Shown here: piece after piece, positions 8,974-17,516 of the stretch
Layout of the letters: each line of letters starts with the position of its first letter
Numbering within the stretch: position 1 is the stretch's first letter
NCBI GenBank assembly: GCA_002110465.1
Contig: NEED01000078.1
Span: forward strand, 124,001-188,000
Source: an unicellular cyanobacterium SU2
GTDB lineage: Bacteria > Cyanobacteriota > Cyanobacteriia > Cyanobacteriales > Microcystaceae
Reading direction: 5' to 3'
Length of the DNA: 64,000 bases
Made by a program: the position numbers and the translations under genes
The notes under the pieces: model-generated
Databases searched by the model: none
The model's input: the letters and a program-made list of their open reading frames with translations, nothing else
Told to the model about the DNA's origin: nothing

Positions 8974-9753
8974 ATGACCCAATCTGTTAAAAATAATAAC
9001 TTTTCTTTCCCTTCTGAAGATAATCCGATCATCATTGCTCAAGATGTAGAAAAATGGTACGACAATAACTTTCATGTTTTGCGGGGGGTTAGTCTTCAGG
9101 TGAACCCCCAAGAAGTGGTGGTCATTATGGGACCGTCGGGGTCAGGGAAATCTACTTTTATTCGTACTTTTAACGCCCTAGAACCCTATCAAAAAGGCAG
9201 TATTATCATTGATGGGATAAAACTTTCCCATGACCTGAAAAATATTGAAACTATTCGCCGAGAAGTGGGAATGGTGTTTCAGCAATTTAATCTATTTCCC
9301 CACCTAACGGTTCTTCAAAACGTTACTTTAGCCCCGATCTGGGTTCGTCATCAAAAGAAAGAAAAAGCAGAAGCAACTGCCATGCAATTACTCGAAAAGG
9401 TGGGTATTCTTGAACAAGCCCAGAAATATCCCGGTCAGTTATCAGGGGGACAACAACAACGGGTGGCGATCGCCCGTGCATTAGCCATGCAGCCTAAGAT
9501 TATGTTATTTGATGAACCCACCTCTGCGTTAGATCCAGAGATGATTAAAGAAGTATTAGACACCATGCGCAGTTTAGCTGTGTCGGGGATGACGATGGTG
9601 TGTGTCACCCATGAAGTGGGGTTTGCTAGAGAAGTAGCCGATCGCGTGGTCTTTATGGATGGAGGTAAAATTGTTGAAGTGGCGACCCCTGAAGACTTTT
9701 TTAATAATCCTCAAGCGGAAAGGTCTCAACAGTTTTTGTCTCAGATTTTGTAA
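8974..9753 (+). CDS. Amino-acid ABC transporter ATP-binding protein (GlnQ/HisP type), orphan
   Basis: I start it at the ATG at 8974 (259 residues). It is a canonical polar-amino-acid ABC ATPase: Walker [10 protein letters not shown] near residue 50, Q-loop [17 protein letters not shown], signature [16 protein letters not shown], Walker [14 protein letters not shown] and the switch His in CVTHEVGFA. It would energise import of an amino acid such as glutamine or glutamate at the plasma membrane. No permease or binding protein gene adjoins it (proB upstream, a beta-barrel protein gene downstream), so the partner must be encoded elsewhere. The substrate cannot be stated. Confidence 0.9.
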   Translation: MTQSVKNNNFSFPSEDNPIIIAQDVEKWYDNNFHVLRGVSLQVNPQEVVVIMGPSGSGKSTFIRTFNALEPYQKGSIIIDGIKLSHDLKNIETIRREVGMVFQQFNLFPHLTVLQNVTLAPIWVRHQKKEKAEATAMQLLEKVGILEQAQKYPGQLSGGQQQRVAIARALAMQPKIMLFDEPTSALDPEMIKEVLDTMRSLAVSGMTMVCVTHEVGFAREVADRVVFMDGGKIVEVATPEDFFNNPQAERSQQFLSQIL

Positions 9754-9919
9754 GCAAGCCTAAACCTCCTTAATTTGATTCATTAAGCCTAGATTCAATG
9801 GTTTTTTCTCTTAAATTTGCAGAATTAACATCAACATTTACATCGAGTTCATGAGAACATTTTTCAGTTTTTTGTAGGTAACTATAATAAGAATCTGCTT
9901 AAATTGTTTGACAGACACA

Positions 9920-11254
9920 ATGTTTACTTTATCTTCTTTATCTTCTCTATTTCTGTCTTGTTTTCTATTTACTGGAATGGGTTGGGTTGCTTCTCCTACA
10001 TTGGCGATGAAACCACAAGCTTTCGGTTCAAAAGATCTTGAAGAACTTAATAAAGCAAATTTTTTTGATGGTTATTATGATCAGAGTTCCTCAACAAAAT
10101 TTCAAACTAATCAATTCATAGTTGCTCAGGAAAATACCATTTTAAATCAAAATAATTCAATTGAAGATTATATCTATTTAATTAATCAAATAAATGACCC
10201 CCAAGTCAAAGGTGAGATGCTGCTTAATTTATCAAAAAAATATTTTAAATCTGAGAAATTAGAACTTGCTTTAGAGACATTAAATCAAGCATTAGAAGTC
10301 ACTAAAACTGTTGAAAATAATTCCTCAAAAGTTTGGTTGATTACCAAAATTGCTGCGATATATATAGAAAACAAAGATCTAGAAACTGCTTTAAATATAT
10401 TAGATAATGCTTTAGAAATATCGAAAGAAGTGACTTCTCAGGCAATTCAAGGAAGTTTATTAATTGATTTAGCCAATAAATATCAACAAATTGGCAAGTC
10501 AGAACAAGCACAAATTATACTCGCAGAAGTCAAAACCATAATTGCAGCAATTGAAAATCCTCCTTCTAGTTTTCCCTTTCAACCTCTCCCTTTTACCGCC
10601 AAAACTAGATTTGGCACTAATTTCTTTTCATCTAAAGATACCAATGCTAACTTTACCATTGGAGTTGATGCTAGTAAACGATGGGAAACGGAAGAAATTG
10701 ATATTGATTTTCAGTTTCTTAATAGCTATGATGATAGTAGAGACTCTAACGAAAAAAATAGAGTTGTACTTGACCTGGTAACGGAATATAAGTATTACTT
10801 TAATGAACCAACCTATTTCTTTGGGAATGTCGCTTATTTACAAGATGATTTTAGTAGTAATGAAAGTAAAGTAAGCTATTTTACAGGAGTTGGATTTAAT
10901 CTATGGCAGGGTTCAAATTCAGATGAAATGTTAAATATGCAATTGGGAATTGGAGATTTATTTCAAAATAATACAATTCGCAACCGAAATGCTCCTTTCC
11001 CCGTTTTTCAATACACAGTTAGTTTCAAAAATGTCTTTTTAACAGATTGGAAATTTGAACAATACTTTATTCTAGAAGTACCTGTTATAAACACCGCTAA
11101 TTATTTTGGCGATTCTCGTACGGTTTTGAAAATTCCAGCTATTAATAACTGGTCTATTTTTAGTGATTTGACTTTTAGATATTTTGGGATTTCCGAATTT
11201 CAGGAACCTAATTTATCAACCCGCTTTATCGGAGGGATAGAATATGAATTCTAA
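9920..11254 (+). CDS. Secreted TPR protein with C-terminal DUF481-like outer-membrane barrel
   Basis: I start it at the ATG at 9920 (444 residues). It has a signal peptide of about 30 residues (FLSCFLFTGMGWVASPTLAM). A helical repeat region, residues ~80-210, reads like TPRs (AIYIENKDLETALNILDNAL). The C-terminal ~230 residues alternate polar and hydrophobic positions, start near RFGTNFFSSKDTNANFTIG and end GIEYEF with a terminal Phe, as in outer-membrane barrels. The barrel resembles DUF481 (YdiY-like) proteins, whose function is poorly known. A periplasmic TPR arm attached to an outer-membrane barrel is my reading of the architecture. It stands alone, flanked by an ABC ATPase gene and thrS. 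Confidence 0.7.
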   Translation: MFTLSSLSSLFLSCFLFTGMGWVASPTLAMKPQAFGSKDLEELNKANFFDGYYDQSSSTKFQTNQFIVAQENTILNQNNSIEDYIYLINQINDPQVKGEMLLNLSKKYFKSEKLELALETLNQALEVTKTVENNSSKVWLITKIAAIYIENKDLETALNILDNALEISKEVTSQAIQGSLLIDLANKYQQIGKSEQAQIILAEVKTIIAAIENPPSSFPFQPLPFTAKTRFGTNFFSSKDTNANFTIGVDASKRWETEEIDIDFQFLNSYDDSRDSNEKNRVVLDLVTEYKYYFNEPTYFFGNVAYLQDDFSSNESKVSYFTGVGFNLWQGSNSDEMLNMQLGIGDLFQNNTIRNRNAPFPVFQYTVSFKNVFLTDWKFEQYFILEVPVINTANYFGDSRTVLKIPAINNWSIFSDLTFRYFGISEFQEPNLSTRFIGGIEYEF

Positions 11255-11429
11255 AGATTATTTTTGGCTATTACACACTAAGGTTAGGACAACTTAAATC
11301 TCTTGTTGTTCATTCTAAATTCTACATTCTACATTCTTAATTCTATATTCTCCTATACTTTCCATTCCTCAATTCCAGATACACAATAAACTAGATTAAG
11401 AAGCATAGAAAAGAAAGAGTAGAAAGTAA

Positions 11430-13262
11430 ATGGTTAAACAGCCAACGGCTAACCCTGAAGCATCCCAGGACGCAACCCCCATAAAACTTCCCCGTACCAG
11501 CGAGTCTGATAAACTCAAACGTATTCGTCATACCACCTCCCATATTATGGCCATGGCGGTGCAAAAACTCTTCCCCAAGGCGCAAGTAACTATCGGACCG
11601 TGGACGGAAACAGGGTTTTATTACGACTTTGATGTTCCTGAACCCTTCAGCGAACAGGATCTCAAGGCCATTAAAAAAGAAATGGTCAAAATTATCAAAA
11701 AAAAGCTTCCTGTTGTCCGAGAAGAAGTTACCCCAGAAGAAGCCAAAAAACGTATTACCGACCTCAAAGAACCCTACAAACTCGAAATACTAGAAGGACT
11801 TGAACCCCCCATTACCCTCTATTATTTAGGGGATCAATGGTGGGATCTGTGCGCGGGTCCCCATGTGGAAACCACGGGAGATATCAACCCCAAAGCATTT
11901 GACTTAGAAACCGTAGCGGGTGCATACTGGCGAGGAGATGAAACGAAAGCGCAACTACAACGCATCTATGGAACTGCGTGGGAAACTCCCGAACAACTGG
12001 CCGAATATAAACGACGCAAAGAAGAAGCTTTAAAACGGGATCACCGCAAATTAGGTAAAGAATTGGGGTTATTTATCTTTTCTGACCCTGTTGGCCCAGG
12101 TTTACCCCTGTGGACTCCCAAAGGGACTATTATTCGGTCTACCCTTGAAGACTTCCTTAAACAAGAACAACTTAAGCGAGGTTATCTTCCGGTTGTCACC
12201 CCTCATATTGGACGAATTGATCTCTTTAAAATTTCGGGTCACTGGCAAAATTATAAAGAAGATATGTTCCCTATGATGGCAGAAAATGCCGAGGAAGCAG
12301 CGCAAGAAATGGGGTTTGTTCTCAAACCGATGAACTGTCCTTTCCATATCCAAATTTATAAAAGTGAGTTACGTTCCTACCGAGACTTACCCATCAGGTT
12401 AGCGGAATTTGGCACAGTTTATCGGTATGAACAGTCGGGAGAATTAGGAGGGTTAACCCGTGTTCGAGGGTTTACTGTTGATGACTCCCATTTATTCGTA
12501 ACTCCTGATCAATTAGACGCAGAATTTCTCAATGTGGTTGATTTAATTCTCACCGTTTTTAAGAGTTTGCAACTGAAGAATTTTAAGGCCAGATTGAGTT
12601 TTAGAGATCCTGATTCTGATAAATATATTGGGTCTGATGAAGCTTGGGAAAAATCTCAAAATGCTATTCGTCGCGCCGTACAAACCTTAGAAATGGACTA
12701 TTTTGAAGCTCCAGGAGAAGCGGCTTTTTATGGTCCTAAATTAGACTTTATTTTCCAAGATGTTTTGGAACGAGAATGGCAATTAGGAACCGTCCAAGTT
12801 GATTATAATTTACCCCAACGGTTTGAATTAGAATATGTTGCTGAAGATGGAACCCGTCAGCGTCCTGTGATGATTCACCGTGCGCCTTTTGGCTCTTTAG
12901 AACGGTTGATTGGTATTCTAATTGAAGAGTATGCCGGAGATTTTCCCTTGTGGTTAGCACCCATTCAAGCGCGTATTTTACCCGTTAGTGATGTGCAGTT
13001 AGAGTATGCGAAAGAAGTCGCGAGTAAAATGCAACAATTAGGGATTCGTGCAGAAGCAGATACATCAGGAGAAAGACTCGGTAAAATGATTCGTAATGGG
13101 GAGAAACAAAAGATTCCTGTTATGGCAGTTGTAGGGGCAAAAGAAGTAGAGTCTAATAGTTTGAGTATTCGGACTCGTGCTTCGGGAGAATTAGGAACAA
13201 TTGCGGTTGATGAGGTGATAGAAAAGTTGAGCCAAGCTATCACGAATCATACCAATTTCTAA
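11430..13262 (+). CDS. thrS: Threonine--tRNA ligase
   Basis: A protein of 610 residues. It carries the class II editing domain (RHTTSHIMAMAV, the HxxxH pair, near residue 33; DLCAGPHVETTGDI near 140), the catalytic core with zinc ligands in PMNCPFHIQIY, DDSHLF and MIHRAPFGSLERLIG, and the C-terminal anticodon-binding domain (LPVSDVQLEYAKEV). It charges tRNA-Thr and hydrolyses Ser-tRNA-Thr. No N-terminal TGS domain is visible before the editing domain, so it is about 30 residues shorter than E. coli ThrS; cyanobacterial enzymes of this length are known. A palindromic repeat follows the stop. Confidence 0.95.
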   Translation: MVKQPTANPEASQDATPIKLPRTSESDKLKRIRHTTSHIMAMAVQKLFPKAQVTIGPWTETGFYYDFDVPEPFSEQDLKAIKKEMVKIIKKKLPVVREEVTPEEAKKRITDLKEPYKLEILEGLEPPITLYYLGDQWWDLCAGPHVETTGDINPKAFDLETVAGAYWRGDETKAQLQRIYGTAWETPEQLAEYKRRKEEALKRDHRKLGKELGLFIFSDPVGPGLPLWTPKGTIIRSTLEDFLKQEQLKRGYLPVVTPHIGRIDLFKISGHWQNYKEDMFPMMAENAEEAAQEMGFVLKPMNCPFHIQIYKSELRSYRDLPIRLAEFGTVYRYEQSGELGGLTRVRGFTVDDSHLFVTPDQLDAEFLNVVDLILTVFKSLQLKNFKARLSFRDPDSDKYIGSDEAWEKSQNAIRRAVQTLEMDYFEAPGEAAFYGPKLDFIFQDVLEREWQLGTVQVDYNLPQRFELEYVAEDGTRQRPVMIHRAPFGSLERLIGILIEEYAGDFPLWLAPIQARILPVSDVQLEYAKEVASKMQQLGIRAEADTSGERLGKMIRNGEKQKIPVMAVVGAKEVESNSLSIRTRASGELGTIAVDEVIEKLSQAITNHTNF

Positions 13263-13268
13263 GGTTAT

Positions 13269-13287
13269 GGGTGGGCATTGCTCACCC
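13269..13287. repeat. Palindromic GGGTGGGC-ATT-GCTCACCC element after thrS
   Basis: An eight-base stem (one G-U pair) with a three-base loop, seven bases after the thrS stop. The same sequence theme recurs at 13943-13961 (degenerate) and 29781-29797, so it is an interspersed repeat that may double as a terminator hairpin here. No long T run follows. Confidence 0.55.
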
Positions 13288-13306
13288 TATAATTATGATT
13301 GAATCA

Positions 13307-13492
13307 TTATGGTTTATCTTTTTTACAAGAAGTTGTTAAATTTTTATTCGATGACAAGTTTACTACTGTTCTTCCACTTTTTTCTTGTCTTTTTTGCCAA
13401 TCTTCAAACATAGAATCTAAATCATAGTTAAAAGATTTAGCGTGTTCTTCTCTAAATTTATGAATTTCATCTAAAATTTCATCTTCCCACAT
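13307..13492 (-). CDS. Small protein, probable partner of the broken PIN toxin gene
   Basis: A protein of 61 residues starting at the ATG at 13492 (MWEDEILDEIHKFREEHAKS). The N-terminal ~45 residues resemble a family of short, charged helical proteins found next to PIN-domain genes in cyanobacteria. Its start lies two bases after the stop of the interrupted PIN-domain reading frame on the same strand, which is operon-like spacing. A role as antitoxin or accessory partner is inferred only from that position. The C-terminus (NLTTSCKKDKP) looks non-conserved. With its neighbour disrupted it is probably functionless as a toxin-antitoxin module. Confidence 0.55.
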   Translation of the reverse strand: MWEDEILDEIHKFREEHAKSFNYDLDSMFEDWQKRQEKSGRTVVNLSSNKNLTTSCKKDKP

Positions 13493-13494
13493 TG

Positions 13495-13790
13495 TTAACA
13501 ATCTCCTAAGAGTTCATAGGGAGTACAAATAACAGGTAATTCATATCCCAAATCAGCACTAATTTGAGCCAACTTTTTTTGAATGTGAGCATTGGCGATA
13601 TGTTTACAGTTCCATGTTATAGTCATTTCAATTAAAAGTGAGACACCTGCTGCTTGTAATAATAGTCTTCATAGCTCAATTTTTGTATCATTCTTATTTG
13701 AAATGACTATAACAAGTAATCTAGCCGGTGGACAATTGCTGCTGTAATGTGAACCGTATCGTCAGAAGCTATAGAAAATTAAAAGAGTGC
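13495..13790 (-). pseudogene. PIN-domain toxin gene (VapC-like), truncated and interrupted by a MITE
   Basis: Reading the minus strand, 13790-13712 encodes SDDTVHITAAIVHRLDYL and 13617-13495 encodes TWNCKHIANAHIQKKLAQ, then ISADLGYELPVICTPYELLGDC and a stop. The 94-bp element at 13618-13711 separates them. Removing it with one TA copy joins the halves in frame as DYLLTWNCKHIANA, the conserved C-terminal segment of PIN toxins. The N-terminal ~100 residues are missing: an in-frame TAA precedes the fragment, and a second MITE copy lies immediately upstream. The toxin cannot be functional. Confidence 0.8.
13618..13711. mobile_element. MITE, 94 bp, copy 1 (IS630/Tc1-like termini, inside the PIN gene)
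   Basis: The element begins TATAGTCATTTCAA and ends with the exact reverse complement, giving perfect 14-bp terminal inverted repeats. The outer TA on each side fits a TA target duplication, as used by IS630/Tc1-mariner elements. It is too short to encode a transposase, so it would be mobilised in trans. The in-frame junction predicted on excision supports the boundaries. Confidence 0.85.
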
Positions 13791-13884
13791 TATAGTCATT
13801 TCAATTAAAAGTGAGACACCTGCTGCTTGTAATAATAGTCTTCATAGCTCAATTTTTGTATCATTCTTATTTGAAATGACTATA
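13791..13884. mobile_element. MITE, 94 bp, copy 2 (identical to copy 1)
   Basis: Base-for-base identical to the copy at 13618-13711 and in the same orientation, 79 bp downstream. It has the same 14-bp terminal inverted repeats and flanking TA. Identity implies recent insertion or local duplication. It lies at the point where the PIN reading frame is lost. Confidence 0.85.
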
Positions 13885-13989
13885 TCATAAATAATAGTAA
13901 TTTTTAATAGTTTTGTGGGTCATGTTCATCTATTTTAGTAATGGGTAAGCATTGCTCATCCTAGTTTATTTATTTCACTCATTTTTTTT

Positions 13990-15195
13990 ATGGATCTTTC
14001 TCCTGTTATTCAAATTATTCCTGCACTTATTGGATTGATTATTTCTGCATTAATTTTTTCGTATTTTTTTTCCAAAAATAACCAGAACCGAAAGGGGATT
14101 ATTTGTTCAACTTTATTTTTTCTTGTTTCCCCATTTTTATTTCAAATAACTATTGAACATCAAAAAACAGTAAAAGAATTTTTTACTGATTATAAAGACG
14201 TATTTAGCTTCCCATTTATAACAGTTCTTGCAACAGCACTAGGTATATTATTGGGTAATACTATGCTGCGGTTAGTAGCTCAAAGAAAAGAACAAAAAGA
14301 AATAGCAATTCTTTTTATTAATATAATTGACGCTCAAATAAAATGTATGGGGTTTATCAATAGATATTTGAGTAACTTGAGTGAGCAAAATAGAACTTCA
14401 ATTGAATATATAAGAATATATCTCTCTGAATTGAGTGAGCAAAATTCTTTTGAAACAGCATTTAGAAAAATAGGAATTTACTCTGAAACGGAAATAGATC
14501 TAATTTCGCGTTATTCTACAGAGTGTAAACAGTTAATTACTTATATCAAGAGACTTCTGTTATATTGTGAAACTAGAGAAATAGAAAATGGTCTCAATCT
14601 AACATTAAGATTGCAAATAGTAAAAATTTCTCTTGTAATGACGATTTTGTTAGGATATTTATGTTTAATTCAAATGTCAACGTTTTATTCTTCAGAAAAA
14701 ATGAATGAGTATCAACAACAATTTCAACATGATTTTATTGAAATACTAAATGAATTTAATTCAAGTGTACCTGCCATTATAAACCAAACATTATATCAAG
14801 ATTTTAGAAAAAGAATAAACTTACTAAAAGATAAGTCAACAAAAATTATTAATCCTCAAATCGAACTAGATAGAAATATGTATATTTGCATTATTCAAAT
14901 TGATTTAGAAACGATTAATCAAGTATGCAATACTAATTTTATAGAACCATCTGAGGTACAAAATATTAAAGATTTCTCTTCCTGTTCTACGATTCATAGA
15001 TTACTAAGCAGTGATCTAAATATTGTCTCTTTTCGAGAATCTGAAGAAGACACTCGACAAAATGCAAGAAGACATCTAAATAGTATACTATCTGAAAGCA
15101 TGAGTATTTATGGAATCCCAATTGATGACACTCATATTGAAAATTTATTTACTCAATTAACCAAAAAAGTAGAAAATATTTCACCTTGGAACTAA
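13990..15195 (+). CDS. Hypothetical membrane protein
   Basis: I do not recognise this 401-residue protein. It has three hydrophobic segments in the first ~105 residues (PALIGLIISALIFSYFF, STLFFLVSPFLFQI, ITVLATALGILLGNTMLRL) and one near residues 215-230 (LVMTILLGYLCLIQMSTF). Hydrophilic helical stretches follow, including two imperfect copies of a YLSNLSEQN/YLSELSEQN motif near residues 125-150. The C-terminal ~170 residues look soluble. The DNA is very A+T-rich, like the rest of this accessory patch. It sits between the MITE/toxin remnants and an antitoxin-like gene. A defence or regulatory role is possible but unsupported. Confidence 0.6.
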   Translation: MDLSPVIQIIPALIGLIISALIFSYFFSKNNQNRKGIICSTLFFLVSPFLFQITIEHQKTVKEFFTDYKDVFSFPFITVLATALGILLGNTMLRLVAQRKEQKEIAILFINIIDAQIKCMGFINRYLSNLSEQNRTSIEYIRIYLSELSEQNSFETAFRKIGIYSETEIDLISRYSTECKQLITYIKRLLLYCETREIENGLNLTLRLQIVKISLVMTILLGYLCLIQMSTFYSSEKMNEYQQQFQHDFIEILNEFNSSVPAIINQTLYQDFRKRINLLKDKSTKIINPQIELDRNMYICIIQIDLETINQVCNTNFIEPSEVQNIKDFSSCSTIHRLLSSDLNIVSFRESEEDTRQNARRHLNSILSESMSIYGIPIDDTHIENLFTQLTKKVENISPWN

Positions 15196-15340
15196 AACTA
15201 AAAGTATTAGTATCGATTTAGGAGAAGGATATTGTTTAATTGTATTTTATTTAGAGTCTTTGCATTGGAGTAATATGACACTTTACTGTAAAAACAAGGC
15301 TAATTAAATTAGTAAGAAGAAAGAGATTAACCCAAAAATT

Positions 15341-15739
15341 ATGACCCTAACCATTAATAAAGATATCTACAGTCAACTATTAGTTAAATTTCAACCAAAA
15401 GTCATTGAAAATGAAGTAGAGTATCAGGAGTATAGCAATATTCTCCTAGAACTGATGATGAATACTAACAGAAGTTCAGAAGAAACAGCAATACTAAAGT
15501 TAATTGCTTCTTTAATTAAAGAATTTGACGAAAAGCAAGAGCAACCGAAACCTGCTACTCCCCATGAAATTTTACAACATTTGATGGAGGAACATAATAT
15601 GAGACAAGTTGATTTAGTTGATAAAATAGGGTCTAAAGGCGTTGTTTCGGAAGTGGTTAATGGAAAACGTTCTATTAGCAAATCTCAAGCTAAAACGTTA
15701 GCCGATATTTTTAATGTATCTCCAGCATTATTTATCTAG
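15341..15739 (+). CDS. HigA-like antitoxin / XRE-family transcriptional regulator
   Basis: A protein of 132 residues. The C-terminal half is a helix-turn-helix of HigA type: HLMEEHNMRQVDLVDKIG, then VVSEVVNGKRSISKSQAKTL and NVSPALF. The N-terminal ~65 residues (MTLTINKDIYSQLLVKFQPK) match the extended N-domain of cyanobacterial HigA antitoxins. It should bind and repress its own promoter and neutralise a HigB RNase. No HigB-type gene lies directly upstream or downstream; only an unassigned ~38-codon reading frame (GTKTKSISIDLGEGYCLIVF) at about 15190-15307 precedes it. It is therefore probably an orphan antitoxin. Confidence 0.75.
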   Translation: MTLTINKDIYSQLLVKFQPKVIENEVEYQEYSNILLELMMNTNRSSEETAILKLIASLIKEFDEKQEQPKPATPHEILQHLMEEHNMRQVDLVDKIGSKGVVSEVVNGKRSISKSQAKTLADIFNVSPALFI

Positions 15740-15756
15740 AAATAATCTAGAGAATA

Positions 15757-17406
15757 CTATTTGACTAACTTTCGTAACCATTTCCATAATTGACCTCCTA
15801 ATTTTTCTAGCCAGGAAATAATTAGGTCAAGCCATTCTAAAATGTACTCCAAAGGATGTTTAACATACCCTGTTGGTTTAGCTTCAGTTTCAATCCAATC
15901 TGGTGATATTTCCCTAGAATAATCTTTTAAATCAGCTTGAGGTTTCCCTTTTTTTAGAGAGGAAGAAGGCGCGGAAACTTTCGTAACAGACTTCTGTTTT
16001 TGTTGAACCTTAGAGATCGATTTAGCAACAGGTCTAGGCTTCTTCTTTGTTTTTGAATTATTCTGGCGTTTAAGCGGATTTTTAAGGCGTTTTTTCAAAG
16101 ATTTAACAGGGTTAGTCGGTAACTTAGACGCTTGCGGTAAAGCCAAAGGAGAAGGGGGTGACTTCTGGGATACATTAGAAGTCGTTTCTTCTACATAAAG
16201 ATCATCCCAAGATAACCAAGGATCATCAATTTTTTCATTGGTTAAGTCAGCTTCAGGTAAATAAGAATTAGAAGATGAAGAACCAGACTTAAGGGTTTTG
16301 ATTGATTGCTGTGTATTTAATTGAGGATTAGCAGTATTATCCCCAAAAAAGTAATCAATAGCCGCAAAAATTAACATTTTTATTTGAAAAGGATTATCCG
16401 TCTCTTCTCTTAAAGATTGATGAGTCTGTTTCTGTAGTTTTTGTCCAAAATTTTTAACGGGTTTAACGACAGATTGAATTAAATATTTTTGAGATGATTT
16501 AGTGTTTTTTTGGGGAGAAGATGATGCTTTTAACCTGCTTGCTGAAAGGCGATTAATGGATGGATTGGTTTTGGAGGATAATTGTTTTGATTGAGAAGAT
16601 CTATATAAATAGTTAGTTGCCCTTTGAATAACCCCTTCAAGATATGGAGAATTAAAATTAGATGATGGTAATCTTGAAACTAAACTATTGACTGGCTGAG
16701 ATCTGTTTGTAACGTCTAAAGAAGATTCTCCGAATAAATTAAGTGTCGTTGCGACTGGACTTGTTTGCATCCATCGCATTCCTTGCCAAAACCAGCGCAC
16801 TGGCGGTAAGACATTTGGGGAATTAGTTGAAAAACTAGGAATAACACCAGGGGTGATGCGAGACTGGGTTAATTGTAATCGACGATCATACCAATAGTTC
16901 GCTGTTTCGACTTGAATACGCTTTTGCAGAATTTTTTGTTGACTAGGAGAAAGAAGATCAACCGTTTGATTGTTGGAATTGACTAAAACCAAACAATGGT
17001 TATCTACAACACTGGCAATTCCTTGAATTATAAACTTAGCAGTCAAATTACTGTCATCAGTTTCAGTTTCAGTTTCTTGATTTCTTGACAGAGAGTTAGA
17101 CGGGGTTAACCAAGGTTCAATTTCTTCTAAAACTTTATTTAAGGGGCGATCGCTAGTTAAACGAACTGAAGAGACTTCTCCAGAGGGTAAGGAAATTTGT
17201 TCAACGGTTTGTCCCAATTGCCGTCGAACCGTTCGTCCGGCTTGTACCAACAAGTACAAGGGATAAATCAGCATTTGCGTTCCCCACTCAGCCGCAACCT
17301 TTAGATGTCGGGTAACACGACCTAGGCGATCGCGTAACCCCACTGATTGACGATTTAGGAAGTTAAAAAGTTGGCTTTTATAGGGACGATTAGAAGGAGA
17401 AGGCAT
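15757..17406 (-). CDS. Conserved cyanobacterial hypothetical protein
   Basis: I cannot assign a function to this 549-residue protein. The N-terminal ~220 residues look folded (RLGRVTRHLKVAAEWGTQML, VRWFWQGMRWMQTSPVATTL). The middle is low-complexity Ser/Asn/Gln/Lys sequence. A Lys/Arg-rich stretch (KSLKKRLKNPLKRQNNSKTK) is followed by a Trp-rich amphipathic C-terminus (YILEWLDLIISWLEKLGGQL). A peripheral membrane or nucleic-acid association would fit the composition, but this is speculation. It is convergent with the HigA-like gene (17 bp between stops) and starts 111 bp before the end of rfbB, on the same strand. Confidence 0.6.
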   Translation of the reverse strand: MPSPSNRPYKSQLFNFLNRQSVGLRDRLGRVTRHLKVAAEWGTQMLIYPLYLLVQAGRTVRRQLGQTVEQISLPSGEVSSVRLTSDRPLNKVLEEIEPWLTPSNSLSRNQETETETDDSNLTAKFIIQGIASVVDNHCLVLVNSNNQTVDLLSPSQQKILQKRIQVETANYWYDRRLQLTQSRITPGVIPSFSTNSPNVLPPVRWFWQGMRWMQTSPVATTLNLFGESSLDVTNRSQPVNSLVSRLPSSNFNSPYLEGVIQRATNYLYRSSQSKQLSSKTNPSINRLSASRLKASSSPQKNTKSSQKYLIQSVVKPVKNFGQKLQKQTHQSLREETDNPFQIKMLIFAAIDYFFGDNTANPQLNTQQSIKTLKSGSSSSNSYLPEADLTNEKIDDPWLSWDDLYVEETTSNVSQKSPPSPLALPQASKLPTNPVKSLKKRLKNPLKRQNNSKTKKKPRPVAKSISKVQQKQKSVTKVSAPSSSLKKGKPQADLKDYSREISPDWIETEAKPTGYVKHPLEYILEWLDLIISWLEKLGGQLWKWLRKLVK

Positions 17407-17516
17407 AGATCTTTTGAGTAGCTAACCTCAGTTGCTTTTCATTATGCCTGAAAGTTGTCTTAACAGAACTGTTAGTTTTTAATTTTCGAGAAAGACGGTC
17501 ATCCCATTGATAAAAA

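Noticed and set aside
12102-12353. Minus-strand reading frame inside thrS
   Set aside because: It lies wholly within the well-supported thrS gene and has no recognisable domain; such antisense frames are expected by chance.
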